Source of the DNA: Limonium bicolor | Lineage: Eukaryota > Streptophyta > Magnoliopsida > Caryophyllales > Plumbaginaceae | Assembly (NCBI GenBank): GCA_023374045.1 | Contig: CM041780.1 | Location: 89,183,627 to 89,247,626 of the forward strand | Direction of reading: 5' to 3' | Length of the DNA stretch: 64,000 nucleotides | Shown: piece after piece, positions 59,699 through 64,000 of the stretch | How the letters are laid out: the number at the start of each line of letters is the position of its first letter | How positions within the stretch are numbered: position 1 is the stretch's first letter | Notes under the pieces: generated by a model | What the model was told of the DNA's origin: nothing | Databases searched by the model: none | What the model saw: only the letters and a program-made list of their open reading frames with translations | Translations under genes and position numbers: made by a program

Positions 59699-61572
59699 TG
59701 TAACACCCCTAATCCTATTCCTGTAATAATATCGCAAGTCGTAGCATAACAGAATACAATTCGCAGCGGAAAACAAAACTAACTAACGTTGGTGTTACAG
59801 GCCGTTACCCACCCATGTGAGTAACAAGGCTACATTACTCCATCAATCCACTTCAACTCTCCACCGCTATGATGACGAGATACTGAGCACTCTTGAAATT
59901 ACAAACCAAATCCAAACCAACAAATTAGCAACTAACCCAATACAACCAAACTCCAAAATATAGTACATAGAAATACTAAAGTGTTTTATTGAAATACATC
60001 AACTACCCAGCGTCCCGCTCTCCGGCTTCGTGTCTCTTCTCAGTAACCTGAAATGTTTTGCCCATTGAAGGGCTCAGCAAACGATATGCTGGTATGCTAA
60101 ATGTAGTCCTAAATCATTTGGATTCCTTAAGTCGTTTAGCCATCTTGATATTAGATTCATTACATGCTATGCCGGTTTACAATAATAATAATTGTAAATG
60201 TTTAAATAAACACAAAATAGTTCACCTAACAATGTCACCACATAATAGTAAGCAACAACCAAATAATCAATAACCAATGATCAATAACAATAACCAAACA
60301 AGATACGCGTATTAATTAACTGTACTTGTTAGTTGGCCACATGGCCCTCATCCTTTTTACCAATCACTTATACCTTCCAATTAATTTCCACCACAGGCGT
60401 CATGTTAGGACAACCCTTAATAACTTATTAATGGACAGTAGTCCCTGGGTTCTAATGGAACCGTTGTCAGCTGTCCTTATGGCCCTGGATAATTTATTTG
60501 CCTTAAAGGCGACCAATTCGGTCGAAACCTGAGCACCAACAGTAGTGCCCTCTGCCATCATCGAATGTGGATAATGGATTCCCTTGAGTGACTCTTGATA
60601 GTAGTCCCTCGTAGTGATCATGATGCGCAACTAGATAGTCGAAACTAGCTGGATTCCTCTCTTTGTAAGTTAGCCCTTTTGTCAGTGATACAATATCCAA
60701 TCCTTGAGTTAAGACTATAACAGTTGACCATCAGTTAGGTTCTCGTATTACCTAAAGGTCACCTAGTCTTGTTTGAGTTTAGATGTATAAACTTCCAGTC
60801 ATAAGACGTTCGCGTAAAATAGAACGCAATGGTGTCGAGCAATACAGTATACAAGATCATATACATAAAACACAGATATCCCTCTTAACAATTAAACACA
60901 CAACGTCTGGACCTCAGGAAAATCCTTAGGACATTCAGACCACACAATTAACATACCGTTCACCGTGAAAATTGCTAGCTTGACAATTCATGCTTAGTAG
61001 TTTCTCCCCGTAACGTTGTTATATGTACATGCAATACTGGGTAACGTTAATACAACTAACACTAACTATTACAGTACTGTTAATACAGAACTAATACCAT
61101 AGTATACTAACCTCGTATGTTCTTTATTTCTCCCTGTTATTTAACAGTGGTTCGAGGTAGTCTAACAGTCCGTTATTTTATGTAACAACTACATGTGATA
61201 ATGAATTCCCATTTTATGGTTTATCTTCATCTCATTAATTATGTGCTCATAATTGTTTTCACTTATTCTACATGTTAATATAATTTGGTCATTTTTATTA
61301 TAACCACAATTATTTTATAAACTTTACATTATACTCCATAATACCTTATATTACTAAGTTTTAATTTCTTTATTTATTAAATCACCAAACCAACCTTTAA
61401 ATTCGGTATTTATATTTTGAACATATTAACTTTTGCAAGTTACCATATAGCCACATCTATATTTCAGTTTTGGCGAACAACTTTCTCATAATTGCATTTT
61501 AACCCCAAAACTCTATATACGTTACATATTAACTTATAAAGTACAGTTTTATTATTTAATTTCTTTAATAAC
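59699..61572 (-). mobile_element. Partial LTR G, interrupted by H
   Basis: The minus-strand end GGGGTGTTACA is at 59699, inside F. GCAGCGGAA, GGTGTTACA and the GCCGTTACCCACCC hairpin follow as in C, D and F, and GGGCTCAGCA...TGCTGGTATGC near 60067-60098 matches their shared motif. The LTR runs to at least 61572, where H begins, and its TG start is not seen. No coding seen in the AT-rich remainder. Confidence 0.78.
59804..59825 (-). repeat. Conserved LTR-end hairpin, copy in G
   Basis: Minus-strand arms GTTACTCAC and GTGGGTAAC around ATGG pair fully with one U-G wobble; the fifth pair is C-G here against A-T in C and G-U in D and F. Confidence 0.86.
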
Positions 61573-61820
61573 TGATAAGTGCAAAACATATAGACTTTTA
61601 GGGTTTAAATACCTTATGAATTGCAATATCTTAAACACATGTTTCCCACTTATTATGCCTTTTTTCCTAAGATTTATGTTTTGATATGAACTAACACATT
61701 TTATATGTTCAATGTAGGAAAAAGCCATGTAATTAAGTAGATTTACTCATGAGGATTCCAACGCAACAAACGGGGATTAAATCGGAGCTGAAACGAATAT
61801 TTTAGAGGCAAATGAATTCT

Positions 61821-61928
61821 CGTCTGGACCAGTGTCCGGATGAGCTGGTCCGGACGCACACACGAGGAGCAAGCTCCGCTTACCGTCGACATGTCCGAAC
61901 CAGCCTGGTCCGGACGCTGGTTCGGACA
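61821..61928. repeat. CpG-rich hairpin cluster in LTR H
   Basis: GTCCGGA and TCCGGAC recur. TGTCCGAACCAGC (61892-61904) pairs perfectly with GCTGGTTCGGACA (61916-61928). It lies 110-210 bp upstream of the TATA box. Confidence 0.88.
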
Positions 61929-61965
61929 CAACGAATTTTACAGCGTACAGGGCACCATCGACATG

Positions 61966-61999
61966 GTGTGAAAAGATAAATCGTTTTATCTTTTCACAC
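61966..61999. repeat. 15-bp perfect hairpin upstream of the H TATA box
   Basis: GTGTGAAAAGATAAA (61966-61980) and TTTATCTTTTCACAC (61985-61999) pair exactly around TCGT. Confidence 0.93.
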
Positions 62000-62033
62000 A
62001 CCGACATACCCTCTCTTTTTACCCCATTTTCAC

Positions 62034-62041
62034 TATAAATA
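62034..62041 (+). promoter_or_regulatory. TATA box of LTR H
   Basis: CACTATAAATATACC contains TATAAATA, well placed in U3. Transcription would start about 30 bp on. Confidence 0.7.
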
Positions 62042-63043
62042 TACCTATAACCCTTCATTAATACATATCTCATTCCACCCCCAAACTAATGCCATTTTTC
62101 CTCCACAAAATCACCATTTCCACTCCAAAAATCATACATCTCACCTACATAATGTCCACATAAAATCCACACATCACCTCATCCCATAAAACATTCCATT
62201 TCTATACTGTTGTTTAGTCCAACCTCTGTCCAAAATATTAGCAGTCAAAATAGAGGAGCTGAATTAATTATCTTTCCCAGATGATTTCTTTTACTCTTTA
62301 TTCTGTCTTTTTAATTATGTTGCGCTAAGAGGATTTACTCCGGGTGAAGGTGTAATTATAGTTTGTTTAATTATGTAATCTATATTTTTACCGGTTTAAT
62401 TAAATACAGTTTGTTACGATTAAAGCTTATCTCTTGCCTTTTTAATAAATTTCATGAATTTATTAAAATGCTTTACAAAGTCTATTTTGATCAGATCAGT
62501 GATAAATAGACAGGTTAATTAATCGATGAATCTGTGGAAAACTTATTTTGATTAAATAAGTTAGTATTTTCAGATGCAAAATATAATTCCTCGCACTTAA
62601 TCCGTTTACATGTGTTTTGCTCGAATCTAGATTAGACCGAGCACTTTCAGGTAAACGAGTCCTTTTGAGTCTATGATTTAGTCCTTAAGATAATAACAGG
62701 AATTTTGCCAAACTATTATAATAAACCGGTAGAGATAGCTTAATTAATCATATTATATAAACCTGAACCCGGAGTCCCGTTTAATTTATCTTCTACTCAG
62801 TTAATTTTATCTGCTGTTTTACTTTACAAAAACAAGTTAATCAATTCCCCCCTTTTGTGACAAGTCTTAGGTACTATATTATTTCGCTATAAGTCCCACG
62901 GTTTGACCCCGGCCGCTTCTGTCTTACTGTACTACTGCGACCGGGTTTTGTTTGTAGCTCGACGGATATTTGAGTTATTAATTTCTTTCTCAATTGTTTA
63001 AAATACACCAGTTCCAACCACTCTCATTTTGCCGTCTGCAAAA

Positions 63044-63061
63044 TGGCGCCGTTATCGGGGA
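63044..63061 (+). other. Primer-binding site of H (tRNA-Asp type)
   Basis: TGGCGCCGTTATCGGGGA differs at two positions from the complement of the plant tRNA-Asp 3' end. This site is usual for Athila and several Tat elements and supports the family call. Confidence 0.88.
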
Positions 63062-63189
63062 CTTGATTTATTCTAGTCCCTAAGCCCCGGATAATTCACT
63101 TGCTATATTATAATATTTTGTTTATACTATTCGAGCTCATTTAATTATTCTAGCAATTTAAATATCGTATTAATTACAGATATTTATTT

Positions 63190-63515
63190 TTCCAGTCATT
63201 TACTTTACTGTCATTTAAATCCCAGTCATTTAAATTCCTGTCATTTACTTTCCAGATATTTAAATTTCCATTGTTCTTTAAATTTCAGTAATTTAATTTC
63301 TGTCATTTAAATTCAGTAATTTAATTTCTGTCATTTAAATTCAGTAATTTAATTTCTGTCATTTAAATTTTGTAGTTTGAATTCTGTCATTTAATTCCTG
63401 TCATTTAAATTCTGTCATTTAAATTCCAGTCATTTAAGTTCCAGTTCTTTATTTTTGTCATTTAAATTACTGTCATTTAAATTCCCTTGTCATTTAAATT
63501 CCAGCAATTTTAATT
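63190..63515 (+). repeat. TGTCATTTAAATTC tandem repeats in the H leader
   Basis: Around twenty degenerate 13-17-bp units built on TGTCATTTAAAT or CAGTAATTTAAT follow each other between primer site and gag. The perfectly repeated part CAGTAATTTAATTTCTGTCA occurs near 63285-63365. A longer TTT-rich stretch continues to about 63740. Confidence 0.88.
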
Positions 63516-63744
63516 TTGCCCTTTTTCTTTATTTTAATTTTATTATTTACTTAAACTGCATTTATTTTTTATTTCTTTTATGTTTATTTATTTTCGGTTT
63601 ATTTTCTCTTGTTAAAAAAAGTAGTTCTTTATTTTATTCTATTGAATTGTTTCTTTTTAGCTGTTTAAATTCCCCCTCCATATTTCTTCCTATTTCTATT
63701 TATTTTATCACATCACAAGTTTCTTTTTCTGTTTTGAGTGGTGA

Positions 63745-64000
63745 ATGCCTATTACCAGGTCACACAGCCTTCCGGTCAGTATTAACAATCATACGGTTGG
63801 CTACATCCCTGAGATCGAGAGAACCTTTCTGCGCACTTTGAGCCAGAAACGATCTCAACAAAACATAACCACCACGGTGATAGAATCTAACCAGGAAGCA
63901 GATATGACATCTTCACCAGCTACAGTTCGTAACATCAACAGGCCGTCTATTCAAGGTCAACAACCTGCCATCATCCTTCCCCACCTTACCCCATCCGAAT
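63745..64000 (+). CDS. gag: Probable gag of H, N-terminus, runs off the window
   Basis: An open frame of 85 codons to the window end starts at MPITRSHSLPVS (63745), the first Met in this frame after the repeat-rich leader, 684 bp beyond the primer site. GYIPEIERTFLRTLSQKR resembles the N-terminus of Tat/Athila gag. The remainder (EADMTSSPATVRNINRPS, QPAIILPHLTPSE) is Pro/Ser/Thr-rich. No stop is met, so it may be intact, but only a fragment is visible. It would form the virus-like particle shell in the cytoplasm. Confidence 0.6.
   Translation, partial: MPITRSHSLPVSINNHTVGYIPEIERTFLRTLSQKRSQQNITTTVIESNQEADMTSSPATVRNINRPSIQGQQPAIILPHLTPSE

Larger units (their letters stand above)
61573..63040 (+). 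mobile_element. 5' LTR of Tat/Athila-like element H
   Basis: Begins TGATAAGTGC, ends GCCGTCTGCA, 1468 bp, followed after AAA by a tRNA-Asp-type primer site. It shares blocks with solo LTR B. It holds a CpG-rich hairpin cluster, a 15-bp hairpin and a TATA box in that order. It is inserted in LTR G; the left 5 bp are ATAAC. Confidence 0.88.

Overview
The window looks like an intergenic, retrotransposon-dense stretch of a large flowering-plant genome. It is AT-rich and shows no intact host gene, rRNA or tRNA gene, CRISPR array or bacterial-style operon. Almost every base belongs to, or borders, an LTR retrotransposon, and most elements are broken by others inserted into them. I name the elements here only for cross-reference: K and S are Ty1/copia of one SIRE/Maximus-like family, J is another Ty1/copia, C is Ty3/gypsy Tekay/Del-like, A, D, F, E and G carry C-like or related LTRs, and B and H are Ty3/gypsy Tat/Athila-like.

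Layout. 1-3545: K, pol 3' half (+), split by a solo LTR B (1423-2995, minus) with target duplication TATAG. 3546-5086: LTR-like debris, an 8-bp and a 31-bp tandem array. 5087-11397: very long 5' LTR of A. 11398-13861 and 23122-25962: non-coding interior of A, split by a complete 9.26-kb copia element S (13862-23121, duplication GATAC) with gag, pol and a third ORF. 25963-30349: 3' LTR of A, cut by C. 30350-38287: C (minus), 3' LTR plus protease, RT, RNase H and integrase. 38288-38787: 500-N gap. 38788-49194: D (minus), two ~4.45-kb-class LTRs around a 4.9-kb non-coding interior. 49195-51199: part of LTR E (minus). 51200-53176: J (minus), 5' LTR, gag and protease. 53177-53530: minisatellite-like repeat. 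53531-59698: F (+), 4.47-kb 5' LTR and start of interior. 59699-61572: LTR G (minus). 61573-64000: H (+), 5' LTR, primer site, repeat-rich leader and start of gag.

The nesting gives an order of events: S and C entered A; E entered J and D entered E; G entered F and H entered G; B entered K.

The most notable system is the A/D/F group. They have 4.4-6.3 kb LTRs, an initiator-Met primer site, a shared polypurine tract and a conserved interior without gag or pol, as in large retrotransposon derivatives (LARDs). C carries matching LTR ends, the same polypurine tract and a gypsy pol, so it is a plausible protein donor. Four kinds of inverted repeat recur in these elements with compensating base changes: a hairpin about 110-130 bp before the LTR end, a hairpin covering the primer site, a 20-bp palindrome in the interior, and fast-changing CpG-rich hairpin clusters in the U3 half of the LTR. 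The last kind also occurs in the unrelated B and H elements.
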